The notes beneath the pieces are model-generated. The model saw only the letters and a program-made list of their open reading frames with translations, made no database searches and was not told where the DNA came from. The position numbers and the translations under genes were made by a program. This document shows, one piece after another, positions 1 to 6,308 of a stretch of DNA of 16,582 nucleotides (the first letter of the stretch is position 1; every line of letters begins with the position of its first letter). Source of the stretch: Campylobacteraceae bacterium (GTDB lineage Bacteria > Campylobacterota > Campylobacteria > Campylobacterales > Sulfurovaceae). Location: the NCBI GenBank assembly GCA_027083895.1, contig JALWMN010000108.1:1-16582 (forward strand). Reading direction: 5' to 3'.

Positions 1-771
1 GAGCTACAAAGTCTAAAAGTTGATGACAACTTTTATAAACTCTCAATAAAAAATCTCCCTGGTGGGCACTCTGGAGTCGATATAGATAAAAACATACCAA
101 ACGCAATTGTAGAACTTGCAAAATTTATTAAAAATAGTGGTGCAAAGGTTGCATCTTTTAGAGGAGGCGAGAGAATAAACTCGATACCTGTAAATGCAAA
201 AGCCTTAGTAGCTAGCAAAACCCCTCTACAATCAAATGGTGTAATAGAGGTAACTCCAGCATCTAAAGAGAGTATAGCTAACTTTGATATAGAAGATCTG
301 CTCACACTCCCAAATGGAGTACTAGAGTACAATAGCGACTTTAATGTAGTAGAGACAAGTGCAAATGTAGCCCTTATAGAGCTTTTGGAAAACAAAGTAA
401 CTATAGAGATTAGCTTACGCTCATTAGATACCCACAAATTAATGCAGCTAGCAAAGAGTATAAAAAAAGAGTATGAACCAAAAGGGTATACTGTAGAATT
501 AAATGACAAATACCCAGGCTGGAAACCAGAGATTAACCAATTTACCAAAAGTGTTGCTGCAGCAGTAAAAAAAGTATACAAAGAGTGCGAACTTAAAGTA
601 ATCCATGCTGGCTTAGAGTGCGGCATCTTAAGTGAGAAACTCCCAAATGTTCAAATAGCTTCTATTGGCCCAAATATCTACTATCCACACTCTAGTAGAG
701 AGTATGTAGAGATAGACTCTGTTATAAGGACTTATGAGGTTGTGAAGGAGGTTATAGAGGGGATAAGTTAG
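1..771 (+). CDS. pepD: Aminoacyl-histidine dipeptidase (PepD), 3' part
   Basis: The reading frame is open from the first base to a TAG at 769-771, giving the last 256 residues of an M20-family metallopeptidase. Full-length PepD is about 480 residues, so roughly the N-terminal half lies outside the window. PepD is a cytosolic zinc dipeptidase that cleaves dipeptides, including Xaa-His, for peptide recycling. Motifs visible in the fragment are GGHSGVDI (residues 21-28, lid/dimerisation region), HAGLECG (202-208) and SIGPNIYYPHS (221-231), whose His230 should be the C-terminal metal ligand. An internal TTG at 385 could mimic a start, but the conserved sequence runs straight through it. Family assignment is secure from the motifs; exact substrate range is inferred. 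Confidence 0.93.
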   Translation, partial: ELQSLKVDDNFYKLSIKNLPGGHSGVDIDKNIPNAIVELAKFIKNSGAKVASFRGGERINSIPVNAKALVASKTPLQSNGVIEVTPASKESIANFDIEDLLTLPNGVLEYNSDFNVVETSANVALIELLENKVTIEISLRSLDTHKLMQLAKSIKKEYEPKGYTVELNDKYPGWKPEINQFTKSVAAAVKKVYKECELKVIHAGLECGILSEKLPNVQIASIGPNIYYPHSSREYVEIDSVIRTYEVVKEVIEGIS

Positions 772-813
772 AAAATAAATGGTGATAATATTGCTATCAA
801 GTTTTCTTTCGCA

Positions 814-831
814 CCACATCTTCCAATGTGG
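814..831 (+). terminator. Hairpin after pepD, possible terminator
   Basis: CCACAT at 814-819 pairs with ATGTGG at 826-831 around a 6-nt loop. An alternative pairing, TTCCA 821-825 with TGGAA 829-833, competes with it. No T-run follows, so intrinsic termination is doubtful. It lies 43 bp past the pepD stop codon. Confidence 0.3.
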
Positions 832-918
832 AATACCTCTAACAAGATTGAGGCAAAATGATTATGCAAATTTGGGTTATAAATTTTATTATAGATAGAA
901 TTGTCTTGTTTGAGAATA

Positions 919-947
919 TTGACATTTCTAAATAAATGTGTTATTAT
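919..947 (+). promoter_or_regulatory. Sigma-70 promoter of the toxin-antitoxin operon
   Basis: A perfect -35 TTGACA (919-924) is separated by 17 bp from a near-consensus -10 TATTAT (942-947). The predicted start of transcription, around 954, lies 26 bp upstream of the antitoxin ATG. It is one of the two best-matching promoters in the window, so the module probably has its own transcription unit. Confidence 0.75.
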
Positions 948-950
948 ATC

Positions 951-963
951 CTACAATATGTAG
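951..963. promoter_or_regulatory. Palindrome, candidate antitoxin operator
   Basis: CTACA (951-955) and TGTAG (959-963) form a perfect inverted repeat around ATA. It begins 3 bp after the -10 box and covers the likely transcription start. This is where an autorepressing antitoxin would be expected to bind. Binding is inference; the palindrome and its position are seen. Confidence 0.45.
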
Positions 964-979
964 TTAAAAAGGTTAAATT

Positions 980-1309
980 ATGGAGAGTGTAACTTTACGA
1001 GATATAAAAAATAATCCTGCGACTATGACATCTTATCTATCTGAAGGGAAGGCGGTATTTGTTACTAAGCATGGTAAGCCAATAGGTGTTACCTTGCCAC
1101 TTGATGATAGCATAGTGAATCAAAGTATTAAAGAGCTTTTTTATTTTGATTTGTATAATAAAGGTGAAATCTCTTTTGGGAAGTTAGCAGAGTTTTTAGG
1201 TGTAAGAAAAGATAAACTTCGTCGTATGTTTGCCTCTATGAATATGCCTGTAATTGATTATAGTGCTTCTGATGTAGAGGATGAATTAGAGGCATTTAAA
1301 GATTTATGA
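980..1309 (+). CDS. Antitoxin with Phd/YefM-like and UPF0175-like parts
   Basis: A 109-residue protein starting at ATG 980, with AAGG at 969-972 as ribosome binding site. Residues 1-45 look like a Phd/YefM antitoxin N-terminus: an LRDIKNNPATM helix followed by the typical VTKHGKPIGV strand-turn. Residues about 50-108 look like a UPF0175 domain, with YNKGEISFGKLAEFLGV and then MPVIDYSASDVEDELEAF. UPF0175 proteins are usually about 80 residues and commonly precede a DUF3368 PIN toxin, as here. The ATGA overlap with the next gene indicates translational coupling. Expected role: neutralise the downstream PIN ribonuclease and repress the operon through the palindrome at 951-963. Function is inferred from families and context; the two-part composition is my reading by eye. 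Confidence 0.75.
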   Translation: MESVTLRDIKNNPATMTSYLSEGKAVFVTKHGKPIGVTLPLDDSIVNQSIKELFYFDLYNKGEISFGKLAEFLGVRKDKLRRMFASMNMPVIDYSASDVEDELEAFKDL

Positions 1310-1785
1310 AGATAGTTATTGCTGACAGTTCTACACTTATTACGCTTTTAGATACCAATAATTTTTCTCTTCTTTTTGAACTTTTTGAAGAGATAATTAT
1401 TAGTGATGCAGTATATAGCGAGATTACTCAAAAGTTTTACCATAAAGAGAAGATTGATTCTTACATATCATCAATGAGATTAAAACTTAGCTCTGTTAAG
1501 CATAATGAAATGTATGAGATGCTTATAAAAAGATTAGATAAAGGAGAGTCAGAATCTATTGCATTGGCAAAGAAGCTAAAATTGCCTTTGATTATAGACG
1601 AAAGAAAAGGGCGAAAAATTGCTAAATCTTTAGAGATTAAGATTATTGGATTTGTTGGGATTATTTTAAAACTGTTGGATAAAAAGATTATTTCGAAAGA
1701 TAGGGCTATAGAGATTGTAAAAGAGGTAGAAGAGAACGACTTTAGACTATCTTCAGATTTAAAAGATTTGATTTATAGTTTTTAA
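1306..1785 (+). CDS. PIN-domain toxin, DUF3368 type
   Basis: A 159-residue protein whose ATG (1306-1308) overlaps the antitoxin stop in an ATGA junction. It matches the DUF3368 branch of PIN-fold nucleases: an N-terminal VIADSSTLI with Asp7, SDAVYSEI with Glu39, GESESIALA with Glu81/Glu83, and LIIDERKGR with Asp98, followed by IIGFVGIILKLLDKKII. These acidic residues would form the Mg2+-binding site of a toxin that cleaves RNA. All are present, so it should be catalytically intact. Length is normal for the family. The RNA target cannot be told from the sequence. It probably forms a type II toxin-antitoxin pair with the preceding gene. Confidence 0.82.
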   Translation: MKIVIADSSTLITLLDTNNFSLLFELFEEIIISDAVYSEITQKFYHKEKIDSYISSMRLKLSSVKHNEMYEMLIKRLDKGESESIALAKKLKLPLIIDERKGRKIAKSLEIKIIGFVGIILKLLDKKIISKDRAIEIVKEVEENDFRLSSDLKDLIYSF

Positions 1786-1820
1786 AAGTCTATTTATTAC
1801 TGTCAACTCCAAGTTTTTAT

Positions 1821-2008
1821 CCCAAATTTAGTATTAGAATTAGCAAAGATTTGGTAAATGCTAAAGCTTAGGGTGCTTACAAAAAACTGTGCAAGTGTGG
1901 GTTCCCAACGGTTGCGAGCTTAACCAATAGGTTATTTGATGGATTTTTGTAAATACCCATAGCTAAATGATTTGCGAAGGGTTGTTAATCTCTAATGCAA
2001 ATTTTTGG
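1821..2008. repeat. Long imperfect inverted repeat, MITE-like
   Basis: Two arms of about 65 bp, 1821-1885 and 1944-2008, are reverse complements at about 70 percent by hand alignment with one gap. The best blocks are TTACAAAAA at 1877-1885 against TTTTTGTAA at 1944-1952, and TTTAG.ATTAGA at the left end against TCTAATGCAAA at the right end. The repeat begins and ends with CC/GG, and the pentamer TTTAT sits immediately outside on both sides (1816-1820 and 2009-2013), like a target-site duplication. A short TAACC/GGTTA hairpin (1921-1934) lies in the centre. No ORF is seen inside. It could be a miniature transposable element, or a long bidirectional terminator between the converging toxin and nth genes. 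Confidence 0.55.
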
Positions 2009-2012
2009 TTTA

Positions 2013-2684
2013 TTACCCTTTGGCCTTAAACACCTCTTTACTCTTACAATATTTGGCTAAGAAGCACCCCTTGCACTCTGGCTTAATAGCTTTACATTTG
2101 TAGCGTCCAAAGAGCACCATGGCTTGGTGGAGTTGGTGGAGATTAGTTTTGAATTTTTGAACCAAGTCTGCTTCGGTACCTTTAGCTGTTGTCGCTTTGC
2201 TTAAGCCTAAGCGGTGGGCTACACGGAAGACATGGGTATCGACTGCCATTAAATTTGCACCGGTGTACTCTATAAGCACAACATTGGCTGTCTTTTGCCC
2301 GACACCCGGGAGTTTGACTAAATCTTTTTGATTAAGTGGGAATTGGCCATTAAACTCCTCTTCTATCATTTTAGCCATAGCGATGAGGTTTTTTGCTTTA
2401 TTATTAAAGAAAGAGCAGCTTTTAATGATCTCTTTAACTTCATCGATATCTGCATTTGCTAACTCTTTGGTAGTTGGATACCTCTTAAAAAGTGTTGGCG
2501 TAATGATATTTACTCGCTTATCTGTACATTGAGCAGAGAGTGCAACTGCTACCACTAATTGGTAGATATTTTCGTAATTGAGCTCTGTAACTGAGTTTGG
2601 GTAGTGCTCTAAAAGGAGGGCTTTTATTGCATCTATCTCCTCTTTTTTTGCGAGTTTAGGAAACTTTGTTACTTTTTTTGACAT
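2013..2684 (-). CDS. nth: Endonuclease III (DNA glycosylase/AP lyase)
   Basis: A base-excision repair enzyme that removes oxidised pyrimidines and cleaves the abasic site. The helix-hairpin-helix LPGVGQKTANVV carries the catalytic lysine (Lys133 counted from the upstream GTG), and AVDTHVFRV carries the catalytic aspartate (Asp151). The C-terminal 4Fe-4S loop is complete: C199, C206, C209 and C215 in C-X6-C-X2-C-X5-C spacing. I place the start at ATG 2684 because TAGGTG lies at a good distance upstream; a GTG two codons earlier (2690) would sit directly on that site. Length 223 residues is normal (E. coli 211). Its stop codon touches the MITE-like repeat. It diverges from the PEB4-type gene, an arrangement I recall from Campylobacter. 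Confidence 0.95.
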   Translation of the reverse strand: MSKKVTKFPKLAKKEEIDAIKALLLEHYPNSVTELNYENIYQLVVAVALSAQCTDKRVNIITPTLFKRYPTTKELANADIDEVKEIIKSCSFFNNKAKNLIAMAKMIEEEFNGQFPLNQKDLVKLPGVGQKTANVVLIEYTGANLMAVDTHVFRVAHRLGLSKATTAKGTEADLVQKFKTNLHQLHQAMVLFGRYKCKAIKPECKGCFLAKYCKSKEVFKAKG

Positions 2685-2733
2685 TTTCACCTACATTAAT
2701 AGAGTTTTTTAAATTTGACTAGTATACTATCAT

Positions 2734-2739
2734 TATAAT
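2734..2739 (+). promoter_or_regulatory. -10 box of the PEB4-type gene
   Basis: A perfect TATAAT lies 69 bp upstream of the ATG at 2809. The best -35 candidate, TTGACT at 2715-2720, is only 13 bp away, so the -35 is weak or absent, as is common in Campylobacterota promoters. Confidence 0.45.
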
Positions 2740-2808
2740 TTTAAAATCTGAATTGAAGTAGAAGAGATTAGAGTGAGATTCAGGTAAAAAAGAGACGAAG
2801 GAGAGTTT

Positions 2809-3648
2809 ATGAAGGTTCTAAAAGGTGCACTCTTGCTATCAGCAATGCTATTTTGTGCGAATGGATCAGATGTACTTGCTACAGTTGGAAAAGTAGCAAT
2901 TACCAAGAGTGATGTCGATGCACTATTAAAAAACCAAGGAATTAATTTTGATAAGATTAATAAGAAGCAGCAGGCTCAATTGGTAAAAAAATTGATAGAG
3001 AGAGAGCTTCTTTTTGATGCAGCACAAAAGGCAGGTATCGAAAAGGATAAAGATTATCTGAAAGCTCTTGAAAATACCAAGAAAGATTTAGCAATCCGTG
3101 TATGGATGGATAAAGTCTATGCAAGAACACTTATTAGTGACTCTGAAGCAAATAAGTACTATCAAGAGAATAAAGATATGTTTAAAGTACCTGAGCAGGT
3201 GCATGCAAGACATATTTTAGTAAAGAGCGAGAAAGAGGCAAATGAGATAATTAATGAGCTTAAAAGTTTAAAAGGCGATAAGCTTAAAGAGAAGTTTATT
3301 GAGTTGGCTAAAAGTAAATCTATTGGTCCAAGTGGTTCTAAGGGTGGCGATTTAGGTTTCTTTGGAAAAGGGCAGATGGTAAAACCTTTTCAAGATGCTG
3401 CTTTTGCACTCAAGAAGGGTGAGATTACAACAAAACCTGTTAAGACTCAATTTGGATACCACATTATCTACTTAGAAGATAAAAAACCAGCAGGTGTAGC
3501 ACCATTTGAGCAAGTGAAGAAATCTATCATGGCAAAGATGAGACAAGAGGCGTTTAAAAAGGCTATTGATGAGACACTAAAAAAAGAGAGAGAGACACTT
3601 AAAGTGAGTAATGTTTTTGAAAAGAGTGATAATAATACAACAAAATAG
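2809..3648 (+). CDS. peb4: Periplasmic PEB4/SurA-type peptidyl-prolyl isomerase
   Basis: A 279-residue protein starting at ATG 2809, with AAGGAG at 2798-2803. A Sec signal peptide covers about residues 1-19; Cys16 is not in a proper lipobox, so it is probably not a lipoprotein. A SurA-like helical chaperone region (about 20-126) is followed by a parvulin rotamase domain (about 127-226) with VHARHILV, GGDLGFFGKGQMVKPF and FGYHIIYLE. A C-terminal helix (about 230-265) should pack back onto the N-terminal region. Family members help outer-membrane proteins cross the periplasm and fold. The location between nth and class II aldolase matches C. jejuni peb4 (cbf2) from memory. The Asn- and Lys-rich last ten residues are probably disordered. 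Confidence 0.88.
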   Translation: MKVLKGALLLSAMLFCANGSDVLATVGKVAITKSDVDALLKNQGINFDKINKKQQAQLVKKLIERELLFDAAQKAGIEKDKDYLKALENTKKDLAIRVWMDKVYARTLISDSEANKYYQENKDMFKVPEQVHARHILVKSEKEANEIINELKSLKGDKLKEKFIELAKSKSIGPSGSKGGDLGFFGKGQMVKPFQDAAFALKKGEITTKPVKTQFGYHIIYLEDKKPAGVAPFEQVKKSIMAKMRQEAFKKAIDETLKKERETLKVSNVFEKSDNNTTK

Positions 3649-3658
3649 CATTTTTTAC

Positions 3659-3685
3659 AATTTGTTCACAAATTTAGAATATAAT
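3659..3685 (+). promoter_or_regulatory. Palindrome and -10 box before the small chaperone gene
   Basis: AATTTGT (3659-3665) and ACAAATT (3668-3674) form a perfect 7-bp inverted repeat with a 2-bp centre. It is followed by a consensus -10 TATAAT (3680-3685), 27 bp before the ATG at 3713. There is no T-run, so an operator or promoter element fits better than a terminator. It would give the small paralogue and fba a promoter of their own. Confidence 0.45.
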
Positions 3686-3712
3686 ATTTGTAAATATTTT
3701 TAAGGAGCATAA

Positions 3713-4186
3713 ATGAAAAAAATTGTAATGACAGCAGTCTTAGTTGCAGCAGTGGCAGCAACTTCTGTGAGTGCAAAAGTTATTGGTACAGTAAATGGGT
3801 ATAAAATTACTGAAAAAGAGGCAAACCAACTCTTAAAAGTTTTAACAAAAGGGAAGGTGAAATATTCGCAATTAAGCCCAAAAGATAAGGCTGAGATAGT
3901 AAAACGATTAGCTGTTGATAAGTTAGTTATTAAGACTGCATATAGAGAGCTTAGTAAAAAAGAGAGAGATTTTGTAATTGCCAATGCATGGATGGCAAAG
4001 AAGACTCGTAATATAAAGGTTTCGACAGCGGAAGCAAAGAAAGCCTATAATGAGAACAAGGAGCTCTTTAAAAAGAATGGGAAGCTGGTACCATTTAGTA
4101 AGGTAAAAAACTTAGTGAAGATGCAGCTTAAGCAGAGAAAAGTTGTTAATAGATTGATGAAACGAGCAAAAATTGTAGTCAAATAA
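3713..4186 (+). CDS. Small secreted SurA/PEB4-like protein lacking parvulin domain
   Basis: A 157-residue protein starting at ATG 3713, with AAGGAG at 3702-3707. A clear Sec signal peptide (1-21, likely cut after SVSA) leads into a region that parallels the PEB4-type protein just upstream: IGTVNGYKITEKEANQLL against LATVGKVAITKSDVDALL, and AYNENKELFKK against YYQENKDMFKV. Where the neighbour has its rotamase domain, this protein goes directly to VPFSKVKNLVKMQLKQRKV, matching the neighbour's C-terminal APFEQVKKSIMAKMRQEAF. It therefore seems to be a tandem paralogue keeping only the chaperone body. The mature protein is rich in Lys and Arg. It ends 20 bp before fba. A periplasmic holdase role is inferred; no enzymatic motif is seen. 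Confidence 0.75.
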   Translation: MKKIVMTAVLVAAVAATSVSAKVIGTVNGYKITEKEANQLLKVLTKGKVKYSQLSPKDKAEIVKRLAVDKLVIKTAYRELSKKERDFVIANAWMAKKTRNIKVSTAEAKKAYNENKELFKKNGKLVPFSKVKNLVKMQLKQRKVVNRLMKRAKIVVK

Positions 4187-4206
4187 TTTTTGAGTAAGGA
4201 AAAGAT

Positions 4207-5283
4207 GTGAGCGAAAAAATTTCTGACTATGTTGAACCTGGTATAGTTACAGGGGATAATCTTCAAAAGATTTTTGAGATAGCAAAAGCAAATAGCTTTG
4301 CCCTTCCTGCTGTAAATGTTGTTGGCACAGACTCTATTAATGCAGTATTAGAAGCAGCTGCAAAGGTACACTCTCCAGTTATTATTCAATTTAGTAATGG
4401 TGGTGCCTCTTTCTATGCAGGAAAGGGCCTAAAGGATCCAAATGCCGCAGTTTTAGGGGCGATTAGTGGTGCAAAGCATGTGCATACTTTAGCCAAGGCT
4501 TATGGTATACCTGTTATTTTACATACAGATCATGCTGCAAGAAAACTTTTGCCATGGATCGATGGTCTGCTTGAAGCAAGTGAAGAGTACTATAAAGTGA
4601 CTGGAACGCCACTTTTTAGTTCTCATATGATTGATCTCTCAGAAGAGCCTTTAGAGGAGAACTTAGCAACGTGCGAAGAGTATCTTCGTCGTATGGATAA
4701 GCTTGGAATGACTCTCGAGATTGAACTAGGAATTACTGGTGGCGAAGAGGATGGTGTAGATAATACAAATGTAGATAATGCTGCTCTTTATACCCAGCCA
4801 GAAGAGGTTTTTGAGGCTTACGAGAGATTAAGCAAAATCTCTCCACGATTTACTATTGCTGCATCTTTTGGAAATGTTCATGGTGTCTATAAGCCTGGTA
4901 ATGTAAAGTTAGAGCCAAAAATTCTAGATAACTCTCAAAAGTATATTCGAGAGAAGTTAAATTTAGATCTAGAAAAGCCTGTAAGTTTTGTTTTCCATGG
5001 TGGAAGTGGTTCAAGTCCTGAAGAGATTAAAGAGGCGATTAGTTATGGTGTTGTTAAGATGAATATCGATACAGATACACAGTGGGCTTTTTGGAGTGGT
5101 GTTAAAGAGTATGCAGCATACTATAATGACTATCTTCAGGGGCAGATTGGAAACCCAGAAGGAGAAGATAAACCAAACAAGAGCTACTATGATCCTAGAA
5201 AGTGGCTTAGAGCAGGCGAAGAGTCTATGAGAGATAGAGTAGTAAAGGCTTTTGAAGAGCTAAATTGTATCGATAGATATTAA
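4207..5283 (+). CDS. fba: Class II fructose-1,6-bisphosphate aldolase
   Basis: A cytosolic zinc enzyme splitting fructose 1,6-bisphosphate into DHAP and glyceraldehyde 3-phosphate, and running in reverse in gluconeogenesis. The 358 residues align well with the E. coli FbaA type: LHTDHAARK with catalytic Asp109 and zinc ligand His110, LEIELGITGGEEDGVDN with the conserved glutamates Glu171 and Glu173, zinc ligands His225 (GNVHGVY) and His264 (FHGGSGSS), and the phosphate-binding NIDTDTQWA (286-294). The start is GTG 4207, with TAAGGA at 4195-4200. The ATG two bases earlier (4205) is out of frame and reads directly into TGA. It follows the small chaperone gene by 20 bp, so co-transcription is likely. 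A perfect hairpin overlaps the stop codon. Confidence 0.96.
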   Translation: MSEKISDYVEPGIVTGDNLQKIFEIAKANSFALPAVNVVGTDSINAVLEAAAKVHSPVIIQFSNGGASFYAGKGLKDPNAAVLGAISGAKHVHTLAKAYGIPVILHTDHAARKLLPWIDGLLEASEEYYKVTGTPLFSSHMIDLSEEPLEENLATCEEYLRRMDKLGMTLEIELGITGGEEDGVDNTNVDNAALYTQPEEVFEAYERLSKISPRFTIAASFGNVHGVYKPGNVKLEPKILDNSQKYIREKLNLDLEKPVSFVFHGGSGSSPEEIKEAISYGVVKMNIDTDTQWAFWSGVKEYAAYYNDYLQGQIGNPEGEDKPNKSYYDPRKWLRAGEESMRDRVVKAFEELNCIDRY

Positions 5284-5308
5284 TTTACAGACTCAAAGTC
5301 TGTAAATT
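5282..5308 (+). terminator. Strong hairpin at the end of fba
   Basis: AATTTACAGACT (5282-5293) and AGTCTGTAAATT (5297-5308) are perfect 12-bp complements around a CAA loop, starting inside the fba stop codon. The following sequence is T-rich but broken by A, so termination is probable but not of textbook form. Confidence 0.7.
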
Positions 5309-5310
5309 TA

Positions 5311-5418
5311 TTATTGGTAAATTAGTTATTGGTATATTGTTTTGAAGATTACAATAAGAGTAAACTGCTTATGGGGTAGAGTTGGTTACTAATACACTAA
5401 TAACTAATATACCAATAA
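5311..5418. repeat. Inverted repeat with 28-bp arms
   Basis: The left arm 5311-5338 and right arm 5391-5418 are reverse complements at 25 of 28 positions, one mismatch being a G-U pair in RNA; the arms are 52 bp apart. The left arm also contains a tandem direct repeat with a 15-bp period (ATTGGTAAATT, then ATTGGTATATT). The right arm overlaps the possible TTG start of the following gene. Target duplications are not evident. It could be a mobile-element remnant or a large leader hairpin. Confidence 0.55.
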
Positions 5419-5432
5419 AACAAAGAAAAAAA

Positions 5433-6308
5433 ATGTTTTTAAACTTCAATAGACCAACACCCCTTGAAGAATACACTTTTGAAAATATCTCCTTTCTATT
5501 AAAGCGTGATGATCTTATAAGTCAACTCTTTAGTGGTAATAAAGCTCGAAAAATCGATTACTATTGGCATAATTTTCCATCGCACATTAATACAATAGTG
5601 AGTTATGGCTCTATACAGTCAAATGCAATGCTCTCTTTAGCAAGATTTGCTGCACTAAAGAGGCTAAATTTTCGCTACTATGCAAACCATATTCCTTCAT
5701 TTTTACGTGAGAATCCACACGGAAACCTTCTTTTAGCTCTAAAAGAGGGGATGGAGTTAAAAGAGGGGTATAGTAACCTCATAATTAATAAGAATGAGCT
5801 ATTAATCAAAGAGGGGATTGCAACACAAGAGGCCTATTTTGGTGTAGAGAAGTTAGCACAAGAGTTAATTGAGCAAGTTGCTATGGGGGAGTATCAAGTT
5901 TTTCTACCTTCAGGTACGGGAACAACTGCACTTTTCCTCTCAAAAGCACTGCAAAAGTTGGGAGCTACGCATTTTAAAGTCTACACTACAGCTTGTGTTG
6001 GGAGTAGTGAGTATTTAAGAGAGCAGTGGCAAGAGCTAGAGAGTAATGAAAGCTACTATCCAATAATAGTAGAGACAAAAAAGAGGTATCACTTTGGAAG
6101 GCTCTATAGAGAGTTTTATCAAATTTGGTTAGAATTACACAAAGCAACAGGTGTAGAGTTTGAACTCCTCTACGATCCAAAAGGCTGGTTAGCAATTTTA
6201 GAGAATCGAGAGATTTTTACCAATCTGCTCTATATACATCAAGGGGGAGAGTTAGGAAATATCTCGATGCTAGCAAGATATAAAAGAAAATATGGAGAGA
6301 ATATATGA
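5433..6308 (+). CDS. PLP enzyme, ACC deaminase / D-cysteine desulfhydrase family
   Basis: A fold-type II pyridoxal-phosphate enzyme. FLLKRDDL and SGNKARK (lysine 37 from this start) match the family's KRDD and GGNKxRK region that carries the PLP-binding lysine. SYGSIQSNA matches the GGIQSNH substrate/cofactor loop, PSGTGTT the phosphate-binding loop, and IHQGGELGN the usual HTGG near the C-terminus. The usual Asn-His after QS is Asn-Ala here, so substrate preference may differ from true ACC deaminase. The substrate could be a D-amino acid or another small amine. I choose ATG 5433 (291 residues), since the conserved sequence begins right after it; a TTG at 5382 adds 17 residues encoded by the inverted repeat. 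Neither start has a convincing ribosome binding site. It ends in an ATGA overlap with hisD. Confidence 0.75.
   Translation: MFLNFNRPTPLEEYTFENISFLLKRDDLISQLFSGNKARKIDYYWHNFPSHINTIVSYGSIQSNAMLSLARFAALKRLNFRYYANHIPSFLRENPHGNLLLALKEGMELKEGYSNLIINKNELLIKEGIATQEAYFGVEKLAQELIEQVAMGEYQVFLPSGTGTTALFLSKALQKLGATHFKVYTTACVGSSEYLREQWQELESNESYYPIIVETKKRYHFGRLYREFYQIWLELHKATGVEFELLYDPKGWLAILENREIFTNLLYIHQGGELGNISMLARYKRKYGENI

Noticed and set aside
33..626. A 197-codon minus-strand frame
   Set aside because: It lies entirely opposite pepD, whose plus-strand frame has clear M20 peptidase motifs; the minus product is a low-information hydrophobic/Ser-rich sequence.
1821..2008. CRISPR or tandem repeat array
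   Set aside because: Only one inverted pair is present, with no regularly spaced direct repeats anywhere in the window.
3700..3984. A 94-codon minus-strand frame opposite the small chaperone
   Set aside because: The plus-strand gene has a signal peptide, ribosome site and similarity to its neighbour; the opposite frame has none.
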